Assembly (NCBI RefSeq): GCF_014633365.1
Contig: NC_068344.1
Location: forward strand, 15,887,669 to 15,951,668
Direction: 5' to 3'
Length of the DNA stretch: 64,000 nt
Origin: Diospyros lotus
Taxonomy: Eukaryota; Streptophyta; Magnoliopsida; Ericales; Ebenaceae
Position 1 is the stretch's first letter, and each line of letters begins with the position of its first letter. The notes under the pieces are model-generated. The model was not told the DNA's origin, searched no databases, and saw only the letters and a list, made by a program, of their open reading frames with translations. This document shows, one piece after another, positions 9,435-22,000 of this stretch. The position numbers and the translations under genes are program-made.

Positions 9435-12345
9435 TGAGCATTTATGATTTTAAAAAATTTAATTGAGGAGATTCTGTGTCCCGTCCAGATGTTTTTAGAC
9501 TAATAGGTTTACTGGAAAATGAAGACATGGCATGTCAATTCGTGATTTTGTGAAATTGAATGCCAAGTGAAGAATTCGACAACTAAGGTAATTAATTATT
9601 TTGTTTGGAAATATTTATGGAATTGCCAATATATGGTAGTGTATCTATGAAATTAATGTATTGATGGAAAAGGGTGTATCTGAGAGTTTGTAAAAGCTTG
9701 GGGTGCCAGCAATATTAATATGGTGGTGTGTATGTGAATTAATGAAAATTGTGCATGTTGAGTGTTATTTCCAGAAGTGATCTTGGGGTTCCCTTAAAAT
9801 TAATAGGAGGCATATAATAAGTCAGAATGGTGCTAGCTCAAGCAGTTTCACATGCGTGTACGAGGGAGGCGGTCGCGGGTTCGAGCAAAGGGAGGTGCGC
9901 GCAAGAGGAAGAGAATGGCTAATTTATTTGGCCAATGGAGTCATTTCGGCCCAAGGCGATGGCGGCCACCTGGCCGTACCCCAGCCGCTTGTTTTTGCTT
10001 TTTTAAAGCCCAAATCATGCAAAATATAAACGGGTAAACATAAGAGAGAGAGAGAGGGGGGGAGCTCAAGTAGCAACAATTAAGGAGGGAAAGTGGGAGA
10101 AATTTAAGAAGAATTAGGGAAATCTTGGAATTATTTAGTGTTTAAAGTGGTCAAGTAAGCGAGATAAATGATTAGAAGTTTTTATACGTTTAAATTATAA
10201 ATTTTGCACGATTGGATTTAAATATTTGGGGATGGGGACTCATTAATTGTTGTGAACATAACACTTTGCAGCAGGAGTGCAAAGAAGGCGAGAATTAGCT
10301 ATTTAAAGGCAAGTTCTAGCCTCTCTTAGTGTGCTCTTTAATTTGTGTGCAAAACCCTGCCACTTGTGTAAACTATTCCCTTTTTTCATTTGATTCGGAT
10401 CCAAATATTAATTTTGTGAATGTGCATGGTACCCAATTTATAAATAGTGAGTTGTTGGGGAATTCAGTGGCGATGATTTAAGAAAAATAATAGACTCCCT
10501 GTGATATTTACTTATAACCGTCACAGTACTTTGTATCGCCCTAATTCTTTGGGAATGATGTCGAATCCATACGGGGGCTAGGTTCTTAGAGAGTCAAGAA
10601 GACTCGGTGTAACTAAGGGAACGTTGGAGTGTCCACTTGATTATCTCATGTGGGTGTGGCGATCAACTGACCAACCTCTGTTTAAACTCTAATGTTTCCA
10701 AATAATCTGGATTGGCCCATGCTAGGTGTTGTGATGGGCGTTGCCCTTGATCCTGAATGTGAAGTGGCATAAAAACTTACGCCACATAAGGGTTCATAAC
10801 CCGACCCCGGAGTCACATGGAATAATAACATGCCGACCCGTAAGTGTTGGATTGGAACCTTAGGCCACAGGTGTGTCGAGGTTATACAAACGCGGGTGTC
10901 ATGATGTATAGCATCAACTAGGTGTGTCAAAGGGTATGAGCAGTGGCATAATGTGTGGAATCATGTATTCATGCACAACATGATATTCTCATGATATTTG
11001 TGTGCTTATACGTGCATTAAGCAGATTTCTTATACATAACGGTATGTGCCCTCTCGGCCTCTGAGCGAGGGCACTACTATCGTTAGGCTGGTGATGTCTG
11101 GACATGATAAGTGTGTGCTATGCCAAAGAAGGCAGTGTGTGGTTAATGAATACCGTGAGATGGGGTATTGAGTATGTCACTGTTGAGCATATTGACACGT
11201 GTGAGCCTACAGGCCACTTGCATATCATGATCATAAGCAAGAATCATGTATGAAGTAAACTATGACATGAAGTATATTTCATGGAAAGCAATGTAAACGA
11301 GGAACATGTTTAGTCGAAACGACACAATGTGATCACATATTTGTGGCATGAGCATGATATATTGACACTAGCACTAGTGCACTTATTATTGTTGTGCGGT
11401 GGTGTGACCGCAACACGGGGATATCCAACTTTCTATAGATGGATAACCGAGAGAGCTATGGCTCACTAGACTCACCTAGATGGGAGCCAGGATAAGGGAT
11501 ACTTAGTGGGTAACTGAGGGAGCTACGGCTCGTCAAACTTACCTAGGTTGAAGCCAGGATAAGGGTGGATGTTGGTCCACTAAGTTGACATGACATCTTT
11601 ATGTATGAATTTGGCATATGGAATGCACATTGATGCATGTTGTGTGTGAGCAAGTGATTAAAAGGATTGTGTTTTGGCATTTCTATACATATAGCATGTG
11701 GTGCGTGAACACGTGACTATGTCATGACATATCTCTATATAAACATTTGGCATGTAGAGTGCTCATAAGTGCACATGGTATGTACAGTTGTGTGTCTAGC
11801 ATGTCTATAACACAGCATGAGTGCCAAATGTGGGAACGCTTTGCATTGTGTATTATGTATTTTCAGACATGGCACAAGCCATAACGTGGTATAGTAGGAC
11901 ATGGTCATGTATAGTATGCATAGACACATGGTGTCGTAAAGTGTAACGTGAGTATATGGGGCAGTGAATCATAGTATGGTCATCTCTCTTGTAACGGGGA
12001 CTGTACTTCTGTCTCACCTCAGTTTCCTCTGGTGCCTCTTTTATTTCATATATATTTGATGAGCCTTATGACTCACCTTATTTTGACATCATTTTAGGTG
12101 TGGAAGCTGACGTCGAGGATGGACTCGTAACGTGTCGGTTTTAGGAGGCTACGTGTATAGGGTGATCCCGACCAAGAAGATCTTTGGGGACGAGTTGTAG
12201 GCAAGGTGCTAGATGTTGTGATTGATTTGACTTAATTGTCTAAAGCTCGAATGTGTGTTTGTTGGCTCTGAGAGGGTATCCTTGTGTTTATTTTGCCACT
12301 GAAGTGTTAAATAACAATCGAGGAGAATTTCTTAGGGTGTTACAT
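9435..12345 (+). repeat. Probable plus-strand gypsy-type LTR (solo or remnant)
   Basis: The right end is clear: GGGTGTTACA at 12336-12345, as in the LTR at 1-385, preceded by the same kind of 'actcacctt...ttttaggt' R/U5 stretch (12070-12098). The left end is uncertain. TG at 9435 is flanked by TTCAT (9430-9434), and TTCAT also follows 12345, but the match is short enough to be chance. It contains a two-copy repeat of about 63 bp near 11444 and 11507 (GAGCYAYGGCTC core). No coding. Confidence 0.45.
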
Positions 12346-14608
12346 TCATTCTCTTCATTAAGGTATGCTCATGATGCCACTTAAACTCCAATTCCTCTTC
12401 GGGCCAAGACTAATTTAAACATCGAGGGTTCGCGGGTGACCTTACCCACGCCCCTAACTTGCTTCTTTCTTTACAAGTCACTCGATCATTTGGAACTCGC
12501 TCGATCATCAAACAACTCTCCTAACACTTTGGGACTTTCGTCACCAAAAAGAACTCTCGTCTCAAGGAAGACTCTCATCACTGAAAGAAGTCACAACTCA
12601 TTCTGAGAGTCACAACCCACACGCCATCTTAAGAGTCACAACTCACAGGCCACCTTGAGAGTCAAAAACTATCCTAAGACTCTCTTTCATTGGGGTCCCT
12701 ACCTAACACATTAGGGTCCTTACCCAACTCATTGGACCACTTGCATCTTATTCTCCCACACTATAAATTTATTGTTGTAATCAAGCAACAACAATTGTGT
12801 CTGACTACCAATATAGGGTTGGGCTCACATGTTTATATGTTTTCTTATTTGCATCCCACATTGTTTCATTACATGTTTACATGACTTACAATTATTAATT
12901 AAAGATCATTATGTTGATATGACATCATATTGATATATGTATTCTCTACATGATCATAACATACTTTGTTGGCATTTTTTTTACTGGTTATGGCATGTTA
13001 CTATTACATGTGGATCCCTCAAGACTCATTCTCTTAATATTAACATTTTTAGGTCATGGTCTTACGTTGCTATATTAAGGGTACAGTTTTGGTTCCATAC
13101 CACTAGGTTCAAAACCTTTTTATCATTAGGCACGCTCTATGTGGGATATACTTAACACTTCCTATGGTATTGAGTAAACCTCTTATTTCTTTCTTTTTTT
13201 TTCCCTGATGTAAGATAGTATGACATAGAGTTTACTTAAGCATGCTTGTCGACCCTCGTATGGTTGTGACACATGATTGCACAATTTTTTTTCTTTCTTA
13301 TATGGATAATATAATACTTCCTAACTTATGAACAACTGAAATGTAAACCTTGCATTGAATTACTAAGTATATATGTATATTAATCTTATAGGTCTTAATG
13401 GCGATGGTCATTTTGGCTTTGGGGCGCCAATGCTGATCATAAACTCTTATTTTTGGATCGAGACAATCTTGCTTAAACGAGTATAACCTTTGACCAAAAT
13501 ATCCTAAGGTCTCAACGACACAACATTGACACCAAGACCCAAATTTCTTAAATTTACCTCAACACCTCAAATAATTCAAGATATTAATAAATCCCTAATC
13601 TTATAACAATTTAGCCGTTAACCCATTAGTTTCTAAAAATTACATTAATACCCAAATCTTTCGAGAATTTACAACCTTCACGTGCAATTTCACCAAGGCC
13701 CCTAAGGTTAAATTGTATTTTAGTTTCAACCCTTAGATTTCAGCCAAACCCATAATTTTTTAGAAATGATAGTTCTACCACTAACTGCAAACCTCTTTTT
13801 TTTTTAAACCTCGATTTCTAGTTTGTTTTTACTTGAACCTACACATGAAAGACCTCCCCAACATACTAAAGGTTTCGTAGAATCAAATTATAACCTCAAC
13901 TCAAGAAAACCATGGAATGAAGCTTACCAATTTTAGCATTGAAGGTGGTGGTACTCTAACCAAGTCGTTCATTTTCGCTTCAATTTCTTTGACATCTTTT
14001 GCTTATTCCACGCAAGCAAAACCAATCCAAAGGTCTTAAAGGTGCAAGAAAGAAGATTATAATTTTGAATAAGAGGAAAAATAAAAGAGAAATAAAGAAA
14101 GAACGAGTTTAAACTCAACATGTAGCCATTGAGCAAACTGTCTACAATTTTCAACAACTTCCAATAATCTTTTCCCTTTCTTTTTCTTTTTTCTAAATCT
14201 TTTTTTTTTCTCTCGTGAAAAATGATGGAGAATATGTGGGTTTCTATTCATATATATATATATATATATGTATGTATGCCAAAGTTTTGGGTAATTACTC
14301 TTTTACCCCACTAGTTCCACCTTATTCATATGGTTCTAAGAAACTTCACATGAACCCCCTTGGTTTTTCATTATTCACTTGGACACTCACTTTATTTTTG
14401 AAAATCCCTAAATGTCCTTATCCCATGCCCCCAACATTTATTAGTTTTCTTATTTAGGCCCTAAACTTTATATTTTTTAGTTTCGCAAGCCCTCTAGAAT
14501 TTTTAAAATATTCCTAAGTCTAGTCATGCTCATTTGAGCTCCTCAAAATTCATTTTTCTACTCTAGTCCCTCCTTGATCTAGATGAGCGTGTATTATATG
14601 GTGTTACA
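12346..14608. other. Non-coding, probably LTR-derived; no gene seen
   Basis: AT-rich, with only short chance ORFs. A TATAAATTTATTG box lies near 12763, an (AT)n run at 14252-14270, and GTGTTACA at 14601-14608 looks like another LTR end. Nothing allows a firm element call. Confidence 0.35.
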
Positions 14609-15955
14609 CATCTAGCCCTTAGTGAAATCTTAAATTCCCAGTTAGAGTATGTCTAATCTAATTCTGCAAATTCAACTGAACAATGAAACTAGTTAACAAG
14701 CTAACATTTACCCTTGTGCATTAACCATCATTCTACTAGATGCTTTTAGAAGCTGCCACTCATTTTCCCTTAACTCGGATGGAGTAGTAGGATCTCATTT
14801 ACTCTAAGGCATCCTTTACAACATTAACTCAGAAGCAGATCCAGTAGCAGAATTCGAGGCGAGCATCTCCCAAATGGTATTTCGAAAGAGAGCCGGAGGT
14901 TAACGTTAGCCGCAACTTTCTATAAGTATTGTTCGAAATGGAAGGGCGAAGCAAGTTCGGTGGTTTGGAAGCCAATTTAGAGACTACGACAACCAACAAT
15001 TCCCAATTCTGAAGAATTCCGTAGGTTGCATCACAATCGCTCAAGGAATGTGAGCAAGCCAGGCGATTCCAATGCTGAAATTCCACCGATTTGGAATAAT
15101 TCCGACAAGTTAGTGAAAAGGATCTAGAGCGATTGCTGAACCAGCAAGTGTGATCGTCTGCGATCAGTTCAGCGAATCGAAGGTCTAAGCGATAATCAAA
15201 GTGGCGCAGATGAGAAGACAGGGCAGAGGCGACTCCTAGAGCTTAACCTTGGCCTTTGGTTTCTTCTTCGGGTGCAATTCCAACTGTTTCAATGAATTTA
15301 GCGTTCTAAACAGAGAAACAACTAGAAAAATTTTGGTTCAATCTCGGAATTGATTCCGACCTAAGAAGAGGTGAATGTCGGCTCGGATCTAAAGGAGAAG
15401 TAGGAGGAGTGGATCTCGACCGGTTCCAACTGATATACAGCGAAATTCCTTAGTCGCAACAGAAATTGGTCCACAGTAAGTGACGACGTTGGTTGGTAAT
15501 TGGTTCTCGCAGTCGATTGGGTAAGCTAAGCTGCAGGCAACCCTCGACTTGTGATCTAAAAGTATTATTCAATTTTTGGAAAAAAGTAGGAGATTGATGC
15601 TCAGCTGTGAATCACGAACCTCAGTTCAAATTGTGGAGGAAAAGCAAAGATTATTCGCGACTGTGGTAAATGTTTATAGAAGCAATTTCAATGTCAAAGC
15701 TCTAGCGACTTGGAAGCTGTGAGTAAGGCAACCTCAACAATTATTGGAACAGTGTGAGCGGTGATTTGGGAGATTCCGCTTAGAAGTCCGACAACACATA
15801 TCAGCAAATTAGTGAAGAAAATCCCATGGGCGGTAATTCCAATTAGATTCTAGGTTGCTAGTAAGGTAAACAAAGGGTAATTTAGATTTTGAAATTTGCT
15901 TAACTTTGTTTGAAGAAGGAAGGCTAAGTAGAGCGGGTGTTCTTCGGTTATTGAA
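14609..15955. other. Non-coding stretch, possibly leader of the LTR element ending at 17789
   Basis: No long reading frame in any orientation. Base composition from about 14830 is more balanced than the flanks and resembles decayed coding or leader sequence. I could not find a second copy of the 17391-17789 LTR here, so the 5' end of that element is missing or too diverged. Confidence 0.35.
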
Positions 15956-16774
15956 TTGCATTTGAGGCAAGTAAAGGAACTGTTACAATGGGCGAAACAA
16001 AAAAAAATGTACAGAACTCCTGCTCCTTGGTCTTTGCAATGTTTTGTTGGTGAGAAGTCAACCATGGGGAATAGTTTATGCATGAGACAAATGGAGTCTC
16101 AAGGGCAACAAAAGAAGGCTACATTTGTAGCTGGGAACAATAGGAAACATAAGGAATTCGGCCAAATGTTACATGAGCAACTGCAAGAGTTTGCGATGAT
16201 ACTAACTAAGAAGTATCATTACAGCTTTCCCACAAAATTCTTTGAGGATTATCGCAGAAGTTTTAATAAGGAGGACTTCCTTAAAATGGAGCAGCCGAAA
16301 GAAAAGTCAAGATTATGGAATAGTGGATCAATGCTTACCTCCAACATGGAGTGGAAGAAGGATACCGGTTTCAATAGAACTATTAAGGAGGAATGCAACA
16401 TTAGTGATGAAATTGGTGGTGAATGGCAATGTTCAAAAGAAATCTATGATGAAAAGATTCATGGGGCAGCAAAGGCAAAGGGACAATTTGAAATTGTTGA
16501 AAGAGATGTTCACATAAAGGGAAATTCCAACAAACACAAGGAAGAAGGAGTTGCTGAATTATTTTCATGTAATCAGGAGATTCCGACTGAAATTTCAGCC
16601 AATATTAAGGAAGTTGGCATTGTAAATGAAGCGAACAAGTCAATGGAAACTCAGGATTCCAAAGATGAAAGAAGATTAGATGAGGAGATTGGGGTAGACC
16701 ACATATTACAAGAGCAGGAAGCTGATCCCGGTGATGCACAGCCTAATCTAAATGTAAGTCATGTTAGGAAATAA
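15956..16774 (+). CDS. Uncharacterised ORF in a reverse-transcriptase-less LTR element
   Basis: 272 codons, hydrophilic and rich in Lys and Glu, with no transmembrane segment, zinc knuckle or catalytic motif that I can identify. Upstream residues carry RTPAPWSLQCFVGEK. It sits inside an LTR element: the polypurine tract and 3' LTR follow at 17376-17789, with the shorter unknown ORF in between. It may be a gag-like or captured protein, or simply a decayed frame that stayed open. A stop at 16772-16774 is followed by sequence that looks coding in another frame, so the original protein was probably longer. Confidence 0.4.
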   Translation: MHLRQVKELLQWAKQKKMYRTPAPWSLQCFVGEKSTMGNSLCMRQMESQGQQKKATFVAGNNRKHKEFGQMLHEQLQEFAMILTKKYHYSFPTKFFEDYRRSFNKEDFLKMEQPKEKSRLWNSGSMLTSNMEWKKDTGFNRTIKEECNISDEIGGEWQCSKEIYDEKIHGAAKAKGQFEIVERDVHIKGNSNKHKEEGVAELFSCNQEIPTEISANIKEVGIVNEANKSMETQDSKDERRLDEEIGVDHILQEQEADPGDAQPNLNVSHVRK

Positions 16775-17010
16775 GGTCGAGATGGAAGCCAGGTATCAGC
16801 CATTGAGAAATCGTTGGCTGGAATTGAAGTTGCAGCAACTCCTAATGTTAATGCTTACAAATAGCCTCGGTATGAGTATTTAAGCAAAGAATATAAACCT
16901 CCATTGCTGCATTTTGAGGCTGCTGTTGATATTTTTACAACAAAACATGGTTGTGGGTTGAATGGGGATACAGTAACAGCAATTATGGCTATTGATCTGC
17001 CCTCCTTGTA

Positions 17011-17325
17011 TTGGACGGTAATGAACTACTAATAGAAGTCGCGAGCATGGATAATCCTTCCATTGGACTCCGAGGTTCAGCTACTAGCTATGTCAATCCA
17101 AAAATGGCTGATCATGTCCATAAATTAGAGACCAAGCTTGATTGGATATCTATTACCAGGGGTGGTTGTATTGGGCTTGAACTAGATAAAGTTTTCCCTA
17201 CTAAAATTTTGGGTCAATTTATGCTTGGAATTGATCTTGTAAACCTAAGAACGAAGAGGAAGAAGCCTAAAAGGAGAAAGAAAGAAAGAAAAATTAAACA
17301 TATAGAGAAAACGGGCATTGGATGA
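17011..17325 (+). pseudogene. Second ORF fragment of the same LTR element
   Basis: 104 codons, beginning DGNELLIEVASMDNPSIG and ending in a strongly basic tail (repeats of K and R). Sequence just upstream (about 16860-17010) reads as related coding sequence in other frames, including PPLLHFEAAVDIFTTKHGC, so this is the intact end of a broken longer frame. The family is not recognised. Confidence 0.35.
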
Positions 17326-17375
17326 AGAAACAATAGTTCAGTTGTAATAAGTTTCTTGGGGACAAGAAACTTTTT

Positions 17376-17390
17376 AAGGCAGGGGAGAAT
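17376..17390 (+). other. Polypurine tract
   Basis: AAGGCAGGGGAGAAT lies directly before the 3' LTR. It follows a 'ttggggacaagaaac' phrase typical of the 3' end of plant LTR-element coding regions. Confidence 0.7.
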
Positions 17391-17789
17391 TGGCATGACC
17401 TTAGGAGCAATAAAGGGGCATTATTGTAATAGGGTATAATAGTTTTTTTTTTCTGTAAATAAGAGAATGGTATAATAGTTAGTTAAGAATATTTTACAAG
17501 TGGTTAGAAGCACATGGATGTTGTTAGAATATTGTTAGAAATTAGTTAAGCATCTAAATATGCCTATAAAAAGGCCAATTGTAAGAGGAGAGAATCAATG
17601 CTTGATTTAAATGAATTTTTAATTCTTATTTCTCTCTAAGACTCTCTCCAATCTCCCTCACGTTGCTCTTGTTTCTCCCCCCTTTTCTCTCAACATCTCT
17701 CCCTCTTCCTACTAATTTCCCCCTCCCTTCCATTCTAATTCCTTCCCCCAATTCATATCACAACCCTAACTAACCCTAGGGTTGTGACA
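17391..17789 (+). repeat. 3' LTR (399 bp) of a plus-strand LTR element
   Basis: Starts TGGCATGACC and ends GGTTGTGACA, imperfect inverted ends (7 of 10). A TATA box, TATAAAAAGG, lies at 17565-17574, followed by a CT-rich R/U5 region. A related sequence in the opposite orientation begins TGTCACACCC at 32093. Confidence 0.7.
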
Positions 17790-18631
17790 AGTACTCTTTT
17801 ATCTTTCTTCTTCAATCAATTCGGAACCTATGATTTCCAATTTCTTTTTATGGAGCCTCCACTCCACTCCACTTCTTCACACTTTCATTCACAAGCAAAG
17901 CAATTATTTTTCTCCTATTTTCAATTTCCTAATAGTAAGATATTTAAGACCAAAAAAAAAACCAAAATCAATAGCAATAGCAATTTAACATTTCCATTCG
18001 TTACATAGCTTATTTTGGTTTTGAAATCGGAAAGTTGTTTTGGAAAATCTTAAAACTTAATAAGGGCCAATTCCATTCTCTGCTATTACCTCTTCAAACT
18101 GTCAAAAACTGCAGCCCAGCCGGACTGGACTGGACTGAGATAGCCAGCCCTTTGCCTAATGCCTGGCATCTGTCAAGTGTTTGCCAAATGCTAAATGCTT
18201 TCATTTAAAGCAAAAGCTTGTCTTAGTCAACTGAAGTCAGAAACATTTTCGACCCATACAAACAAGAAGGTTGTTGGATTAATGTTTTTAAGGACATATA
18301 GTAATAGAATTACCACTTCAAACTACTTTGTAAAATCAAATATCACTGCCCTACAAACAAGGTCACCTGTGCTTTTAGAACTGCCTAAAAGCGAGTTAGT
18401 ATGGGCACTAGACCATGATTGATGCAACAGCCCCCCCCACGGAACGCTAATAAAACCTTTTTAACTTCTTTACCTAGGGCAGGGGAGCTTACAATGTTAT
18501 CAATTTCCTTGTAAATGGGAACGACATATTTCCTACTCCCCACCTCAAAATAGAAACCTGTAATCCACAAATGCAAGGGTTCCCTTTATCCAGCTGACGC
18601 ATACACCAGAGAGGAGAGTCAAAAAGGAAGG
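17790..18631. other. Downstream flank / 3' UTR side of the WIYLD gene
   Basis: No gene. The part next to 18631 would carry the 3' untranslated region of the minus-strand gene. A C-run lies at 18430-18438. No poly(A) signal was assigned with confidence. Confidence 0.4.
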
Positions 18632-19032
18632 TTACGTATCTTTAGGCCTCACATCCCACCTTGATTTTCTCTTGAGCTGCTGCTTGTCACTCCCAGTTCG
18701 GCTCCCGTTAACAACCACCCTTCCTGCTGACTCGAATGATACCTTCCTTAGAGCCGGGGTTAATTCTATGAAATCTTCCTCTTCGTCACTGCCAATCCAT
18801 CCATATAGAGGTTTGCGCATTACAGTCAGGAGATTATCGGTTGCTGGTATGGAGCAAGATGCAGATGGAGGAGATTGGAGGCGAGCATTGTCAAGCTGCA
18901 TCTGGCTTTCAAAATTATCATAACCAGTGCTATTGTCATTGTCCTCATCCATCAAACTGCCTCCTTGGTCCAAGGCATTGGCTTCTCGCCTTTCTCCATC
19001 TCCTTCAGCTGGCTGAGCATGTTCCCTGTCTT
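18632..19032 (-). CDS. WIYLD gene last exon
   Basis: 401 bp from acceptor CTCTTTTAG to the TAA at 18632-18634. It encodes an acidic, Asp/Asn/Gln-rich stretch, then [20 protein letters not shown], the conserved tail of small WIYLD proteins, and a basic terminus [12 protein letters not shown]. The split Glu codon joins exactly with the preceding exon. Confidence 0.85.
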
Positions 19033-22000
19033 CTAAAAGAGGAAAACCCATGAAAGTCAGACATGGGTTTTTTCTTTTTGGTAGTACACGACTTAGAAGA
19101 CGTTTAAAAATGTTTGCATATCAAAAAGCATGTCTATGGTTAACATTTCTTATGCTGAACACACATGGACATGGACATGGACATGGACATATGCTCGTCG
19201 TTAATTATGGCTGGATATCACCTATACTCAAAATTTTAGGCCGAAAAATGATTTGATTTCTATCCAGTTCGATGAATAGCATGCAGCATCAAAAATGGTC
19301 TGGAGCTAGTATCTTACATAAAATAGTTGACACAGGTCACAAGAATAGAAAGAAATTAATTTTCATAACCTAATATAACTCATTAACTTGATCCCTCTAT
19401 AATTTTCATAACTTTGCACATCTCTTTTATTCTTATAAATGGACACTAAAGTGTTATTTCTTCACTTCCATAGCACTAAAGTACTCCTTTCTGCTACATG
19501 AAAGATCAAGGTCTTACCTGTTTCAATAGTTTGTACAGTGGCGCCTGCAACGTTGGAGCAGATAGGGAGGACTAAACTCGAGGGCCCAGCTTCAGCTGCT
19601 ACAGAGCAATCTCCAATTCTCTCAACCTGCAATGGCTCATCCTGCCAAAGATAAAATATATGTAACAAAGCAAGCAAATGTTCATCATGCTCATATTTAT
19701 TTTTTTAGTGTGAAAAGATAAGTCATAACAATCAAATGAGATCGATAATCGTTCACATTTTTAGTCACATTCAATTTCCTTAATCCCAGTAGTACGGCCC
19801 ACATATTAATTGGAAGAAGGCAGTTGAGTCTTGAATAATACTTAATGCAGATTCAAAAACATGTAGCTAGATATATTCTGAATTTGAACATCCATTAATT
19901 TCAAGGGGTGCAGGAGCAGGTGAACCACGGGAAGAAAACTGAATCATATGACTGTTCTATCTGCACATATTTACATAACAAATGCAAGAATACGCACAAG
20001 AGACTCAACTGCCTAACAGTGTTTAAAAAAGTGTGCTTTACCTGAGCAACTTTAGCTTAGTGCGATTAAAGGATACTTAAATTGTACTTTTACCTGAGCT
20101 TCGAGACGCTGAAAAGCATGCTTCAGAAATATGCATAGTTTTTTTTTTTTTTTATCAAACAATATGAAGCATTGGATTTATTTAAATCTTTGCAATAGTG
20201 TGGCCGCTTAAATGGAACCCTTACCCAAAAAAGTTGTTATCAGATCTTAGAAAGATCTCAATACAGTCATAAATACATCTAAAAGAAAAAAGAAGATTCC
20301 GCAGTATTTACCAAACAATAAACATTGGCGGAACATGTAATTAGGTGTAAAAGCCATAGCAATCAAATGAAATCAATAATCTTTCACATTTTTTGTCACA
20401 TTCAATTTCCTTAATCCTAGTAGTATGCCCTGCATATCAATAGGAAGAAGGCAGTTGAGTATAGTTTAGTAGTTAATGCAAATTCAAAAATGTGTAGCTA
20501 GATATATTCTGAAGTTGAACATCAATTAACTTCAAGGGGTGCACGAGCAGGTGAACCACAGCAAGAAAAGTGAATCATATGACCATTCTATCTGCACATA
20601 TTTACATAACAAATGCAAGAAAATACGCAAGAGTATCAACTGCCTAACAGTGTTTAAAAAAGCATGCTTTGCCTGAGCGACTTTAGCTCAGCGTGATTAA
20701 AGCATTCTTAAGTTGCACTTTTACCTGAGCTTCAAAGCGCTAAAAAACGCGCTTCAGAAATATGCTTGTTTTGTTTTCTTATCAAACAATATGAATCGTT
20801 GGATTTGTTTAAATCTTTGCAATAGTGTCACTGCTTGTATGGAATCCTTACCCCAAAAAAATTGTTATCAGATCTTAAAAAGATCTCAGTACAGTCATAT
20901 ATACAACTAAAAGAAAAAGGAAGACTCAGCACTATTGACCAAGCAATAAATATTGATGGAACATGTAATTAGGTCTAAAAGGCATAGCAATCAAATGAAA
21001 TCAATAATTTTTCACATTTTTAGTCACATTCAATTTCCTTAATCCCAGTAGTATGCCCTGCATATTAATAGGAAGAAGGCCATTGAATCTAGTTTCGTAG
21101 TTAATGCAAATTAAAAAATGTGTAGCTAGATATATTCTGCATTTGAACATCTATTAATTTCATGGGCTGCACAAGCAGGTGAACCATCGTAAGAAAAGTG
21201 AATTATATATGACCGTTCCATCTGCACATGTTACATAACAAATGCAAGAATATGCACAAGAGACTCAACTGCCTAACAATGTTTAAAAAAGCACGCTTTA
21301 CCTGAGCAACTTTAGCTCAGCGTGATTAAAGCATACTTAAATTGCACTTTTGCCTGAGCTTCAAAGCGCTAAAAAGTGCGCTTCAGAAATATGCTTGGTT
21401 TTATTTTATTTTTTTCATCAAACAATATGAATCGTTGGATTTGTTTATATGGAATCAGAACAAAAACAAATATAACCTAAGCGTAACAGCCTTAGGTATA
21501 AAAGGAGGATGGAATCAATCAAACTCTCAGTTTGTATTGAATGAAAGTCCTATATATACAGGTGTAAGGCTATGGCTTTTACTCCTAATTCTATGAGATA
21601 TAGGATAAAAATTACAGTTTGAATAAGTTACAGATAAGTTAGCATACAAACGACTTAATCTTCAAGCAGAAATTATCTTCTTCTTCAACTTATCTTTTTT
21701 AGATTTATTAGGCTTTTTATTCGGCTGCTTTATCCTTCTTTTATTCAAACAGCAACACTCTCTTATCCTTTGCTCAGATCTCCAACACACCCCCCCCCCC
21801 CCCCACCCCCACCTCAAGCTGGTAAATAGATATCTATTATTCTCAGCTTGCCAATAAGTGACTCAAATCTACGTCTTGACATGGCCTTTGTAAATATATC
21901 AGCCTCTTGACTTGCTATAGGTAGATAGGTTAGTTTTATGCCTCCTTGCTCGATGTCCCTTTGAATAAAATTCCTATCAATCCTAACATGCTTCATTCTA

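Noticed and set aside
14601..14608. GTGTTACA as an LTR end
   Set aside because: An isolated 8-base match without partner end, TATA box or target duplication.
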